From Rothia santali (lineage in GTDB: Bacteria > Actinomycetota > Actinomycetes > Actinomycetales > Micrococcaceae), in the NCBI RefSeq assembly GCF_024199905.1, contig NZ_JANAFB010000011.1, positions 1-64,000 of the forward strand: 64,000 bases of DNA. The letters run 5' to 3'. The notes under the pieces were generated by a model, which made no database searches, was not told the DNA's origin, and was given only the letters and a program-made list of their open reading frames with translations. Each line of letters opens with the position of its first letter. Position 1 is the first letter of the stretch. This document shows positions 45,572 through 55,081 of this stretch, one piece after another. A program made the position numbers and the translations under genes.

Positions 45572-46915
45572 ATGAGCGACGTGGCAGGCACGAGCCACCA
45601 GAGCACCCGGAAGGGGCTCCGCAAGAACGTCGTCGCCGGCGCCATCGGCGTCCTGGTGCACTGGTTCGACTGGGCGATCTACGCCTACCTGGCGACGACG
45701 ATCGCCCACATCTTCTTCCCGCAGCAGGACGACACGGCCGCGCTTCTCTCGGTCTTCGCCGTCTTCGCGATCGCCTTCTTCGTGCGGCCCCTCGGCTCGG
45801 TCCTCTTCGGCCACCTCGGGGACACGCTCGGGCGCAAGCGGACCCTGTCGATCGTCATCGTCACGATGGCGGCCGGGACGCTCCTGCTGGGACTGATCCC
45901 CTCCTACGAGACGATCGGCATCTGGGCGCCGATCCTGCTCGTCGTCGCCCGCGTCATCCAGGGGATCGCGGCCGGCGGCGAGTTCGGCTCCGCGGCGGCC
46001 TTCCTCGCCGAGTTCTCCCCGCCCAAGCGGCGCGGCTTCGGGTGCTCGTGGATCGAGTTCGGCTCGGTCCTGGGGTTCCTGCTCGCCTCCATGGTCGTGG
46101 CCGGCATGTTCGTCGTCTTCACCCCGGACCAGGTCGAGGGGTGGGCCTGGCGCATCCCCTTCCTGATGACGGTGCCGCTGGCCCTGGTGGGGCTGTACAT
46201 CCGGATGAAGATCGAGGACACCCCCGAGTACCAGGCGCTCCAGGAGCTCGAGACCGTCTCCGCGGCCCCCATCCGCGAGGTGTTCCGGTCCAACGGGAAG
46301 CAGTTCCTGCAGACCGTGGGCATCGAGATCTTCATGAACTGCACGTTCTACGTCGTGCTCGTCTACCTCATCACCTACCAGGAGCAGCTCGTGGGGCTGC
46401 CGGCCGGGCAGGCGGCGGTGCTCTCCGCGGTCGCCTCGCTCACGGCCATCGCCATCATCCCCCTGAGCGGCATCGCCTCGGACCGGTTCGGGCGCAAGCC
46501 CGTACTCCTCGCCGCCGGGGTGCTCCTGGTCCTGCTGGCCTACCCCCTGTTCGCCTACATGCACCAGGGCACCGTCGTGGCCGGCTTCCTCTCCACGTTC
46601 GGGCTCGCGGCGATCCTCGCCCTGATCCTCGGCACGCACGCCTCGACCGTGGCGGAGCTCTTCCCGACCCGGACGCGGCAGAGCGGGCTGTCCATGGCCT
46701 ACAGCGTGGCGGGCGCCTTCTTCGCCGGGACCCTCCCCTACGTCAACACCTGGCTCATCGGGGTCACCGGGAACCAGATGGTGCCGGCCTTCACGCTCAT
46801 CGTGGTCGGGGCCGTGGGCCTGGTGACCGTCGCGACGATCCCGGAGACCCGGGGCGTGAACCTCCTGCACGACTCCGACACGGTCTCGACCCCGGCGGTC
46901 GGCAGCCGGAGGTGA
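45572..46915 (+). CDS. MHS-family (MFS) metabolite:proton symporter
   Basis: The 447-residue transporter follows GAGGAGG. It has the MHS features: an initial VHWFDWAIYAYLATTIA, GHLGDTLGRKRTL (loop 2-3), RVIQGIAAGGEFGSAAAFLAEFSPPKRRGFGCSW (loop 4-5) and SDRFGRKP (loop 8-9). Relatives import citrate, alpha-ketoglutarate, shikimate or proline-betaine. Between two LysR genes and next to the amidohydrolase operon, it probably imports that operon's substrate. Confidence 0.9.
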   Translation: MSDVAGTSHQSTRKGLRKNVVAGAIGVLVHWFDWAIYAYLATTIAHIFFPQQDDTAALLSVFAVFAIAFFVRPLGSVLFGHLGDTLGRKRTLSIVIVTMAAGTLLLGLIPSYETIGIWAPILLVVARVIQGIAAGGEFGSAAAFLAEFSPPKRRGFGCSWIEFGSVLGFLLASMVVAGMFVVFTPDQVEGWAWRIPFLMTVPLALVGLYIRMKIEDTPEYQALQELETVSAAPIREVFRSNGKQFLQTVGIEIFMNCTFYVVLVYLITYQEQLVGLPAGQAAVLSAVASLTAIAIIPLSGIASDRFGRKPVLLAAGVLLVLLAYPLFAYMHQGTVVAGFLSTFGLAAILALILGTHASTVAELFPTRTRQSGLSMAYSVAGAFFAGTLPYVNTWLIGVTGNQMVPAFTLIVVGAVGLVTVATIPETRGVNLLHDSDTVSTPAVGSRR

Positions 46916-46929
46916 CCCGGAGGGCGGGC

Positions 46930-46967
46930 CCGGCCGGACGACTCCCGGCCGGACGACTCCCGGCCGG
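46930..46967. repeat. 16-bp tandem repeat, 2.3 copies
   Basis: The unit CCGGCCGGACGACTCC occurs twice and then partly a third time in the gap between the MHS and second LysR genes. The motif CCGGCCGG is itself palindromic and could form small hairpins. Confidence 0.7.
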
Positions 46968-47070
46968 GCCCGACGCCGCCCCGGTCGCTACTGTGGACGT
47001 GGAGCCGTTCGGCCGGGGCGCCGCCCCCGCCCGGCGCCGTCCGGTCTAGCGGCGAGGAGATGCAGAGGCC

Positions 47071-47997
47071 ATGGTCATCACCCTGAGGCAGCTCGAGTAC
47101 TTCGAGACCGTCGCCGAGCACGGCACGGTCACCGCGGCCGCCCAGCATCTGTTCATGTCCCAGTCGGCGGTCTCCAACGCGATCGCCGACCTCGAGCGGC
47201 AGCTCGGCGTGAAGCTCTTCGTCCGCCACGCCCGGGGGCTCTCGCTGACCCGCGAGGGGCAGGCGGTCCTCGGCCGCTCCCGGCACCTGCTGCGGGAGGC
47301 CGCCGACCTGGAGGCCAACGCCGCGAAGCTGCGCGACGACATGTCCGGGCCCCTGAACATCGGCTGCTACTCGACCATCGCGCCCCTGCTGATCCCCCGG
47401 ATCGTGGCCGACTTCGCCGAGCGGTACCCGGACGTGCGGGTGCGGTTCGAGGAGGGGTCCCGCAGCGAGCTGCTGCAGGGCATGACGCTGGGGGCCCACG
47501 ACGTCATCGTCCTCTACGACTACCGGTTCAAGGACGACCTGTCGGAGATCGGCCACTCGACGCAGCTGGGGTCCATCCCGCCGTACGCGCTGCTGCCGCC
47601 CGGGCACCGGCTCGCGGGCCGCGGCGTCGTCGCCCTCGCGGACCTCGCGGCGGACCCCTTCATCCTCTTCGGCCTCGAGCCGGCGGACCAGTACTTCCTC
47701 TCGCTGTTCGCCTCGGAGGGGCTCTCCCCGGACGTGCGGCACCGGACCGGGAACTACGAGGTCCTGCGCGGGCTGGTGGCGCGCGGGGTCGGGTACTCGC
47801 TGCTGACCCAGCGCACGCGCCAGACCACGAGCTACGAGGGCATCGCCTACAGCGCGGCCGAGCTCGACGGCGAATACGCCCCGCTCGGCGTCGTCGCCGT
47901 CATCCCGAGCCGCCACCGGATGACCCGCAAGCTGGACGCCTTCGTCACCTCGGCCCGCGCGGTGTTCGACGAGGCTCCGGCGTACGACCGGGGGTGA
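47071..47997 (+). CDS. LysR-family transcriptional regulator 2
   Basis: The 308-residue protein has the DNA-binding region LRQLEYFETVAEHGTVTAAAQHLFMSQSAVSNAIADLE (residues ~5-43) and a typical effector domain. It lies 155 bases after the MHS transporter on the same strand and is a paralogue of LysR 1. It may respond to a different intermediate of the same pathway. CAGAGGCC precedes the ATG; the ribosome site GGCGAGGAG lies a little further upstream. Confidence 0.9.
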   Translation: MVITLRQLEYFETVAEHGTVTAAAQHLFMSQSAVSNAIADLERQLGVKLFVRHARGLSLTREGQAVLGRSRHLLREAADLEANAAKLRDDMSGPLNIGCYSTIAPLLIPRIVADFAERYPDVRVRFEEGSRSELLQGMTLGAHDVIVLYDYRFKDDLSEIGHSTQLGSIPPYALLPPGHRLAGRGVVALADLAADPFILFGLEPADQYFLSLFASEGLSPDVRHRTGNYEVLRGLVARGVGYSLLTQRTRQTTSYEGIAYSAAELDGEYAPLGVVAVIPSRHRMTRKLDAFVTSARAVFDEAPAYDRG

Positions 47998-48102
47998 GTG
48001 GCCCTCCCGCGCCCCGCCCGGGGGAACGGTCCCGCCGTCCCGCATTTCGCCGGTGGATGCGCCTTTGCCCTCCGGTGCCCCGTCGGCGGGGACGGCCCCG
48101 CC

Positions 48103-48906
48103 CTACCGCGCCTCGCCGGCGGGCGCGCCCCCGCCGTCCCGGTACTCCCGCGGCGTGAACCCCAGGATCGTGCGGAAGTCGGCGCAGAGGTGGGCGTGGT
48201 CGGCGTAGCCGAGGTCGGCGGCCACGCGCGCGACCGTCGCCGCGGGGTCCTCCCGGAGCCGCTGGGCCGCCTCCTGGAGGCGGTAGCGGCGGATGATCGT
48301 CAGCGGCGGCAGCCCCACGTGGCGCCGCGCGAGGCGCTGGACGCCGCGCACCGAGACCCCCAGCCGGCGCGCGGCCTGCTCCACGTGCACGATCCCCGGG
48401 TCGGAGGCGATCAGGTCCTCCAGCGCGTTGGCGAGGAGGGCGGCGTCGTCGGGCGCGGGCAGGCGGGCCGCCCAGGAGGCGAAGGCGCGGACGGCGCGCT
48501 CGCGGCCGGCGTCCGCGTCGGGGTCGGCCATGGCCCCGGCGACGGCGCGGTGCAGGGCGGCGGCCGGGAAGGGCGCCTCGACGTCGCGGAGGGCGCGCGG
48601 GTCCGGGTGGAGGGCCGCGAGGCCGGCCGGGCGCAGCAGCGCGCCGACCGCCCAGCCGGTGCCGCGCAGCTCGCGGTGGGAGGCGCCCGACGCCGGCCCG
48701 GCCAGCGAGACCCCGGCGGGCTGGACCACGAGGTTCGACGCCGGGAAGGGCAGCAGCTCCTGCCGCGACGACTCGCCGGGCGGCAGGCTCCAGCGCGGGA
48801 CCCAGAACCAGCGGATCCGCTCCGCGACCTCGGGCGGGGCGGGCTCTCGGTGGAAGACGGGGAGGCGCTCGGGGTAGAGGACGCCGCGGGCGTCGTCGTC
48901 GGTCAC
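48103..48906 (-). CDS. AraC-family transcriptional regulator
   Basis: GTG 48906 follows AGGAGGAGG and gives 267 residues; the frame is open upstream but is not coding-like. The C-terminal AraC DNA-binding domain is clear: VEQAARRLGVSVRGVQRLARRHVGLPPLTIIRRYRL and VARVAADLGYADHAHLCADFRTILGFTPREYR. The N-terminal half matches the DUF6597-like sensor domain (FWVPRWSLPPGESSRQELLPFPASNLVVQ). It is divergent from the VOC gene, its probable target. Confidence 0.88.
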   Translation of the reverse strand: MTDDDARGVLYPERLPVFHREPAPPEVAERIRWFWVPRWSLPPGESSRQELLPFPASNLVVQPAGVSLAGPASGASHRELRGTGWAVGALLRPAGLAALHPDPRALRDVEAPFPAAALHRAVAGAMADPDADAGRERAVRAFASWAARLPAPDDAALLANALEDLIASDPGIVHVEQAARRLGVSVRGVQRLARRHVGLPPLTIIRRYRLQEAAQRLREDPAATVARVAADLGYADHAHLCADFRTILGFTPREYRDGGGAPAGEAR

Positions 48907-48978
48907 CGGCGCCTCCTCCTGCCGCGGATGTCGCGAATCTACAAGCCGCGGGCGGACGGGCGGGCCTACGTTCGGGTC

Positions 48979-49500
48979 ATGAACGACAACGACACGCCCC
49001 GCCGCGGGGTCACCGGCCAGCACACCACCGACGGCGTCCCGCACGGCTCCACGAGCCTGACGCCCTTCCTCGCGCTGAAGGGCGCCGGGGACGCCCTCGA
49101 ATTCTATCGGTCCGTCTTCGGCGCCCGCATCGTGGACCGCACCGACATGGGCGGGGTCATGGCGCACGCCGACCTCGACTTCGGGGACGGGCGCCTCCAG
49201 ATCGGGGAGGTGAATCCCGCCTACGGGCTGGTGGCTGCCCCCGAGGGGGACGGCGCGTGCTACTCGATCGGCCTGTTCTGCGCCGACGTCGACGCCGTCG
49301 TCGAGCGGGCGGTGCGGGCCGGGGCGGTGGTGCGGGAGCCCGCGAGCGACTTCGTCTCGGGGGACCGCTTCGCCTCGATCCGCGACCCCTTCGGCGTCCA
49401 CTGGTCGATCATGTCCCGGGTCGAGGACCTCTCCGAGGAGGAGAGCGCTCGGCGGGTCGCGGAGTGGGCGGCGTCGTTCGAGTCCTCGGGCGAGGGGTGA
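48979..49500 (+). CDS. VOC-family (glyoxalase/bleomycin resistance-like) protein
   Basis: The 173-residue protein is of the PhnB/YdeM type: LTPFLALKGAGDALEFYRSVFGARIVDRTDMGGVMAHADLDFGDGRLQIGE and the C-terminal DRFASIRDPFGVHWSIMSRVEDLSEEE. These dimeric proteins have paired beta-alpha-beta-beta-beta modules and often bind metals or drugs; many lack known activity. It probably shares its promoter region with the divergent AraC gene. ATG 48979 has no strong ribosome site. Confidence 0.85.
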   Translation: MNDNDTPRRGVTGQHTTDGVPHGSTSLTPFLALKGAGDALEFYRSVFGARIVDRTDMGGVMAHADLDFGDGRLQIGEVNPAYGLVAAPEGDGACYSIGLFCADVDAVVERAVRAGAVVREPASDFVSGDRFASIRDPFGVHWSIMSRVEDLSEEESARRVAEWAASFESSGEG

Positions 49501-49567
49501 GCCCGGCGCGGCGGACGGGGGCTGGCGGGTAGGACGCGGCCGTGGCCCGTCCGGGGCGAGGGGGCGG

Positions 49568-51046
49568 TCAGCGGGAGTCGCCGCCCCGCGCCGAGTTGGC
49601 CCGGGGGGAGTCCTCCGGGCGCTCCGCACTCTGGTCGTCGGGGTCGACGTCGGCCTCCGCCTCGGCGCCCTGGTCGCGGTCCCACTCCGGGTCGCCGTCC
49701 CGCGGTTCCCCGCTCCGCGCCGAGTCGTACCGCTCCGGGCCGCTCGGCCCGGCCTCACGGTCCGTCTCCTCGTCGGCCCTGTCCTCGGGCTCGGCGGCGC
49801 CCTTCTCGTCCGTGCGCCGCCCGGCATCCTCGCCGGGATCTCTCTCGGAGCCCCCGCGCGTCTCGGCATCCGACCCGTCGTCCGGGCCGCGCTTCGACGA
49901 CTCGTCGCCGGTCTCCGACCCGTCGTCGGCGTCGCGCTCCGCGTCCTCGCGGGTGTCGTCTTTCTCCTTGGCCCCGTCCTCCTTCTTCTCCTGGTCCTCG
50001 GTGAGCCGCCGCTGGCGCTCGCGCTGGCCGTGGGTCAGCTGCCGCAGGTCCGTCTTGGAGTCGAAGCTGGAGCCCAGCGCGCCCGCGACCACGCCCATCG
50101 CCGCGCTCATCCACGCGATGTCCAGGTAGTTCGAGAAGCGCGACTCCTTCCCCAGCTGGTACGACATGAAGTCCGGGTCGATCACCACCAGCCCGCCGAC
50201 CAGGATCAGCAGCCCCAGGGCCAGGTACAGCGCCAGGATGCAGATGAACAGCGTGACCACTGTGGAGAGGTTGTAGAGCATGACCACGCTCGCGAGGTGC
50301 TCCTTGACCGGCCTGTCCCAGAGCCGGTTGCTCGTGATCAGCCACAGGGTCATGACCAGGATCGCCCCCAGCCCGATCGAGAGCAGCCGGGGGAGGCTCA
50401 GCGCGTCCGACATCTGCCAGATCGAGCTGTAGAAGATGCCGAAGGCGCCCGTGGCTCCGGCCGCGGCCAGCGCGCTGGACAGCTTCGGCGCCGTCCGCCA
50501 GGGGTCGTTGGACAGCACCATGCCCGCGACGGTCCGGGGCGCTCCCGTGACGGTGTGGGCCCGCAGCGCGTACCGTCCCGTGGACTCGTCCTGGTCCCAG
50601 CGGCTCCAGTGGTGGTCGCGCAGGTCGATCCGGCCCCGCCGCTCCTCCGGCAGGGTCTGCTCGATGCAGTTCATGACCAGCTGCTGCAGCCGCTTCTTGG
50701 GGAAGGTGACGCCCAGGGTGGGGCAGGAGACGATCGCCAGCTTCTCATCGGGGAACAGCTCCGCGACCAGCGGCTTCCCCTCGGAATGGCGCGGCATCTC
50801 GGTCAGGAGGATGACGACGTCGACCCTCTCGTACTCCTCGGCGAGCCGGCGGGCGACGTCGAAGTCGATGGTGTTGTCGGTCCGGATGCGGATCGGCTCG
50901 GTCTGGATGTGCAGGCCGATGGGCGGCGCGAACGACTCCTCCAGCTCGCGGTTGAGCCGGTCCTCGATCTTCTGGGCCCGGCGGGTCGGCTGCCCCGGGT
51001 CGGCGACGAGGAGGACGTTGATGCCGCTGGGGCTGTGTTCGTTCAT
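49568..51046 (-). CDS. Membrane protein with Rossmann-like N-domain and acidic disordered tail, unknown
   Basis: The 492-residue protein has three parts. An N-terminal soluble domain of about 170 residues has alternating beta/alpha segments (INVLLVADPG, VDVVILLTEMPRHSEG, LAIVSCPTLGVTFPKKRL). A central membrane part has four hydrophobic segments. The C-terminal ~140 residues are almost only Asp/Glu/Arg/Lys/Ser/Gly and are presumably disordered. I do not recognise the family; homologous arrangements seem limited to actinobacteria. It is divergent from crtE with 117 bases between. Confidence 0.75.
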   Translation of the reverse strand: MNEHSPSGINVLLVADPGQPTRRAQKIEDRLNRELEESFAPPIGLHIQTEPIRIRTDNTIDFDVARRLAEEYERVDVVILLTEMPRHSEGKPLVAELFPDEKLAIVSCPTLGVTFPKKRLQQLVMNCIEQTLPEERRGRIDLRDHHWSRWDQDESTGRYALRAHTVTGAPRTVAGMVLSNDPWRTAPKLSSALAAAGATGAFGIFYSSIWQMSDALSLPRLLSIGLGAILVMTLWLITSNRLWDRPVKEHLASVVMLYNLSTVVTLFICILALYLALGLLILVGGLVVIDPDFMSYQLGKESRFSNYLDIAWMSAAMGVVAGALGSSFDSKTDLRQLTHGQRERQRRLTEDQEKKEDGAKEKDDTREDAERDADDGSETGDESSKRGPDDGSDAETRGGSERDPGEDAGRRTDEKGAAEPEDRADEETDREAGPSGPERYDSARSGEPRDGDPEWDRDQGAEAEADVDPDDQSAERPEDSPRANSARGGDSR

Positions 51047-51163
51047 TGAGGCCAGTCTACGGTCGGAACGCCGGGGCGGTACCAGCTCGGGGCCGGCCTC
51101 CTCCGCGCGTTCGCGGGCCGCGTTCTCCCGCCGGATGCCGCGGTCTGCTGATTTAATGAGGAC

Positions 51164-52288
51164 ATGTCAGCAAACGTCACCCACCTCGCCGCGGCCATGG
51201 CCCAGTTGGGTGCCTTCACCGAGGGCAGGTCCAGCGCGGCCGAGGACCTCAACACGGCCGCCGGCACGGTGTGGGACGGCATTCGCCGCATGGGCGAGGA
51301 GGGCAAGCACATCCGGGCCCGCCTGGCGCTGGCAGGGGCCCGGCTGGACCCGGACGCCCACGTCATCGAGGTCGTGCACGACGACGCCGCGCCCTGCCCC
51401 GGCGTCGACCAGGAGGCCGCCCACCGCATCGCCGCCGCCTTCGACCTGCTGCACGTGGGGTTCCTGATCCACGACGACGTGATCGACGAGGACCCCATCC
51501 GCCGCGGCATCCCGACCGTGCACGCCCGCGCCCCGCGCGAGTTCCAGCGCCCCGGGGTGACCCTGCGCCTCCCCACCGACCAGGCGACCCGGCGCTTCGG
51601 CGAGTCCATCGCCATCGTCGCCGGCGACTCGGCCATCACCGGCGCCTACCGCATGGTCATCGACTCCGGCGCCGAGCCGCGGGCCCTGGTGGACATCCTC
51701 CGCGTCATGGACGACGCCGTGGCCGCCACCGCGCTCGGCGAGATCCTGGACATCGAGTACTCGGTCGCGAGTTCCGCGGACATCACCTCCGACGACGTCG
51801 CGCTGGCCTCCTCCCTGAAGACCTCCGCGTACACCTTCGAGGCCCCGCTGCTGGCGGGCGCGCTGCTGGCCGGGGCCGACGACGCCGAGCTGGCCGTGCT
51901 CGGCGCGATCGGGGAGCGCCTCGGCTCGGCCTTCCAGATCCTCGACGACCTCGACGGCGTCTTCGGCTCCACGGACCAGACCGGCAAGGCCGAGGGCGGG
52001 GACCTCCTGGAGGGCCGGCGCACCATGGTGCTGGAGTTCGCGCGCGAGTCCGCGCTGTGGCCGCGGATCGAGGCGGCCGCCGGGGAGGCCGTGCCGGACG
52101 TTCCGCTGATGCGGGAGCTGATCGCCCGCTCCGGGGCGCCCGAGCGGGCGGGCGACGTCGTGCTCCGCAAGGTCGGGCGCGTGCGAGAGCTGATGGGCGA
52201 GCTGCCGCACCCGGTGACCGGGGCCGTGATCGGGCGGGCGTGCGAGAGCTTCGAGCACCGCGTCGAGCGGATCCAGGGGGTCGCGTGA
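51164..52288 (+). CDS. crtE: Geranylgeranyl diphosphate synthase
   Basis: The 374-residue prenyltransferase has the first Asp-rich motif (LLHVGFLIHDDVIDED), GDSAITGAYR and the second Asp-rich motif (FQILDDLDGVFG). It makes the C20 precursor of the carotenoid pathway and is the first gene of a six-gene operon in which every gene overlaps the next by four bases. GAGG stands just before ATG 51164. The upstream A/T-rich GATTTAATG segment may be the -10 region. Confidence 0.92.
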   Translation: MSANVTHLAAAMAQLGAFTEGRSSAAEDLNTAAGTVWDGIRRMGEEGKHIRARLALAGARLDPDAHVIEVVHDDAAPCPGVDQEAAHRIAAAFDLLHVGFLIHDDVIDEDPIRRGIPTVHARAPREFQRPGVTLRLPTDQATRRFGESIAIVAGDSAITGAYRMVIDSGAEPRALVDILRVMDDAVAATALGEILDIEYSVASSADITSDDVALASSLKTSAYTFEAPLLAGALLAGADDAELAVLGAIGERLGSAFQILDDLDGVFGSTDQTGKAEGGDLLEGRRTMVLEFARESALWPRIEAAAGEAVPDVPLMRELIARSGAPERAGDVVLRKVGRVRELMGELPHPVTGAVIGRACESFEHRVERIQGVA

Positions 52289-53205
52289 GCGAGCTGAGCC
52301 GGTACCAGGAGATGTCGCGCGCCGCGGCGGCGAGCGTGATCGGCTGCTACTCGACGTCGTTCGGCGCCGCGACCCGGCTGCTCGCCCGCCCGGAGCGGGA
52401 CCGGATCCGGGACGTCTACGCGATGGTGCGGGTCGCGGACGAGATCGTGGACGGCCCGGCCGCCGCCGCCGGGCTGGGGCCCGCCGAGGTGGCCGAGCGG
52501 CTGGACCGCTTCGAGCGGGAGGTCTTCGAGGGCATCGCCACCGGGTTCTCGGCCAACCCCGTGGTGCAGGCCTTCGCCCGCACGGCGCGGGACTGCTCGC
52601 TGGACCCGCAGCACATCCGCGCGTTCTTCCGCTCGATGCGCGCCGATGTGGACACCAGCGCCTACCGCGGCGAGCGGCTCGAGGAGTACATCTACGGCTC
52701 GGCCGAGGTCGTGGGGCTGATGTGCCTGGACGTGTTCGTCGCGGGCCGGCCGGGCCCCGCGGGCTCGGAGCACGACGCCGTCCACCGCCAGGCGCTCGTG
52801 GACGGCGCCCGGCACCTCGGGGCCGCGTTCCAGAAGATCAACTTCCTCCGCGACCTCGCCGAGGACCGCGAGGCCCTGGGCCGGGACTACACCGGGGTGC
52901 GGACCGAGGCGGAGAAGGGGCGGGCCATCGAGGACATCCGGCGCGACCTCTCGATCGCCGCGCACAGCCTCCCCGGCCTGCCGGTCTCGCCGCGGACCGG
53001 CGTGACCGCCGCCTACCTGCTGTTCAGCCAGCTCACCGACAAGCTCGAGGCCACGCCCGCCGCCCGCCTGAGCACCACGCGGGTCCGGGTCTCTGACCCG
53101 GCGAAGGTCGGGATCGTGACCAGCGCCGTGCTCAAGGCGCGCCGCGGCGGCGCGGCCCGGCGGCTCGCCGTGCGCCATCCCGCCCTATCGGAGGAGACCC
53201 CGTGA
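52285..53205 (+). CDS. crtB: Phytoene synthase
   Basis: GTG 52285 overlaps the crtE stop (GTGA). The 306-residue product has squalene/phytoene synthase motifs: YSTSFGAATRLL, the first Asp motif VRVADEIVDG, YIYGSAEVVGLMCL and the second FLRDLAEDREALGRDY. It joins two GGPP into phytoene. The C-terminal RRGGAARRLAVRHP is typical for actinobacterial CrtB. Confidence 0.93.
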   Translation: MSELSRYQEMSRAAAASVIGCYSTSFGAATRLLARPERDRIRDVYAMVRVADEIVDGPAAAAGLGPAEVAERLDRFEREVFEGIATGFSANPVVQAFARTARDCSLDPQHIRAFFRSMRADVDTSAYRGERLEEYIYGSAEVVGLMCLDVFVAGRPGPAGSEHDAVHRQALVDGARHLGAAFQKINFLRDLAEDREALGRDYTGVRTEAEKGRAIEDIRRDLSIAAHSLPGLPVSPRTGVTAAYLLFSQLTDKLEATPAARLSTTRVRVSDPAKVGIVTSAVLKARRGGAARRLAVRHPALSEETP

Positions 53206-55081
53206 CGTCTGACAGCGCATCGAAGACCCCGGCCGTCGTGATCGGCGGCGGCGTCGCCGGGCTGGCGACCGCGGCCCTCCTGGCCCGCGACGGCTACGAG
53301 GTGACCCTCCTGGAGCGTCGAGAGGAGCTCGGCGGCCGCGCCGGCACGCTGCGCGCCGAGGGCTTCACCTGGGACGCCGGGCCCTCCTGGTACCTCATGC
53401 CGGAGGCCTTCGACCACTTCTACGAGCTGATGGGCACCTCCTCTGCCGAGCAGCTGGAGCTGACGACCCTCGACCCCGCCTACCGCGTGTACTCGGGCGA
53501 GCGGGGCGCGGTGGACGTGCGCACCGGCGCGGAGGAGGTCGCGCGCCTGTTCGAGGGCATCGAGCCCGGCGCCGGCGCGCGCATCCGCGAGTACCTCGAC
53601 GACGCCGGGGAGACCTACCGCATGGCCGTCTCGGCGTTCCTCTACTCGACCTTCACCCGCGTCCGGCCGTACCTGGCGGGCGGCGTCGCGGGCCAGGCGC
53701 CCAAGCTGGCGCGCCTGCTCGCGCGCAGCCTGCACGACGAGGTGGCCTCCCGCTTCACCGACAGCCGGCTGCGGCAGATCCTCACCTACCCGGCCGTCTT
53801 CCTCTCTTCGGAGCCGCGGAAGACGCCGGCCATGTACGGCCTGATGAGTCACACCGACCTCGTGCAGGGGGTCCAGTACCCCGTGGGCGGGTTCGGGACC
53901 TTCGTGGACTCCCTGCGCCGGCTCGCGGAGGAGGCCGGGGTCAGGATCGTGACCGGCGCGGAGGTGACCGGGATCGAGACCGGGCCGCTGGCGGACGACG
54001 CAGGGACGGCGGCGTCCGGCCGCGGCTCCGGACCCGCCGCCTCCGGCCTGCGGGGATCGCCGCCCGGGCCGCCGGCCTCGCGCGGGGTCGTGCCGCGGGC
54101 GCCCGGCGCCTGCTCGGCCGGCGGGCGCGCGTCACCGGGGTGACCTGGCGGGATGGCGAGGGGGCGGCGGCGAGCCTCCCGGCCGGCGTCGTGGTCTCCG
54201 CCGCGGACCTCCACCACACCGAGACCGCCCTGCTCCCGGCCGGGCTGCGCACCCGGCCCGAGTGGACCTGGCGCCGCCGGAACCCGGGGATCGGGACGGT
54301 CCTGGCCTACCTGGGCGTCTCCGGCGAGCTGCCGCAGCTGGCGCACCACACCATGGTCTTCAGCGAGGACTGGGCCCCGGACTTCCGCGCCATCTTCTCC
54401 GCCGCGACCGGCGACTCGGGCGGGTCCGGCTCCTCCGGCGGGCCGGGGTCCTCGGACGGGACGGGCTCATCCGGCGGGCCGGGCGGTGCCGGGGTCTACT
54501 CCGAGTCGGTCTACGTGTGCCGCCCGTCCGCGAGCGACCCGGGCGTGGCGCCGGAGGGCACCGAGAACCTCTTCGTCCTGATCCCGGTGCCCGCGCGGTC
54601 CGACGGGGCCCGCGGGACCGTGGACGGACCCGGCGACGCCGAGGTCGAGCGGATCGTGGACGGCGTGATCGAGCTGATCGGGCGGCGGGCCGGGATCCCC
54701 GACCTCGCCGAGCGCGTGATCGCGCGCCGGACCGCGGGCCCCGGTGACTTCGAGGGCCGGTACAACGCGTGGCGCGGCAACGCCCTCGGGCTCGCGCACA
54801 CCCTGGCCCAGTCGGCGTTCCTGCGCGGGTCCAACGCCTCCCGCCGCGTCGAGGGCCTGCTGTACGCGGGATCGACGACGACGCCCGGCGTCGGCCTCCC
54901 GATGTGCCTGATCTCCGCCGAGAACGTGGTCAAGCGGCTGCGCGGGGACACCAGCGTGGGCCCGCTCCCGGCGGGGACGCTCGGGGCGCGGGGGACGCGG
55001 GACGCGCGGGGGGCCGAGGGGCCGGCTCGCGGCCGGGAGTCCGGCGGATCGCCCGGCGCCCCGGGGGCGGGGAGTCGATGA
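53202..55081 (+). pseudogene. crtI: Phytoene desaturase CrtI, frameshifted in a low-complexity insertion
   Basis: The first frame (ATG 53202 to TGA 54141-54143) encodes the N-terminal half: FAD loop VVIGGGVAGLATAALLARDG, GGRAGTLRAEGFTWDAGPSWY and YPVGGFGTFVDSLRRLAEEAGVRIVTGAEV. The C-terminal half lies one frame over (starting near GTG 54140, ending 55081): VVVSAADLHHTETALLP, RNPGIGTVLAYLGVSGELPQLAHHTMVF, GLLYAGSTTTPGVGLPMCLISAENVVKRL. The frame change falls between about 53960 and 54130 in Gly/Ala/Pro-rich code without homology. Joined, the enzyme would be slightly longer than usual. As read, two partial proteins result and lycopene formation would fail; a sequencing indel in GC-rich repeats or programmed frameshifting are alternatives. 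Confidence 0.85.
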
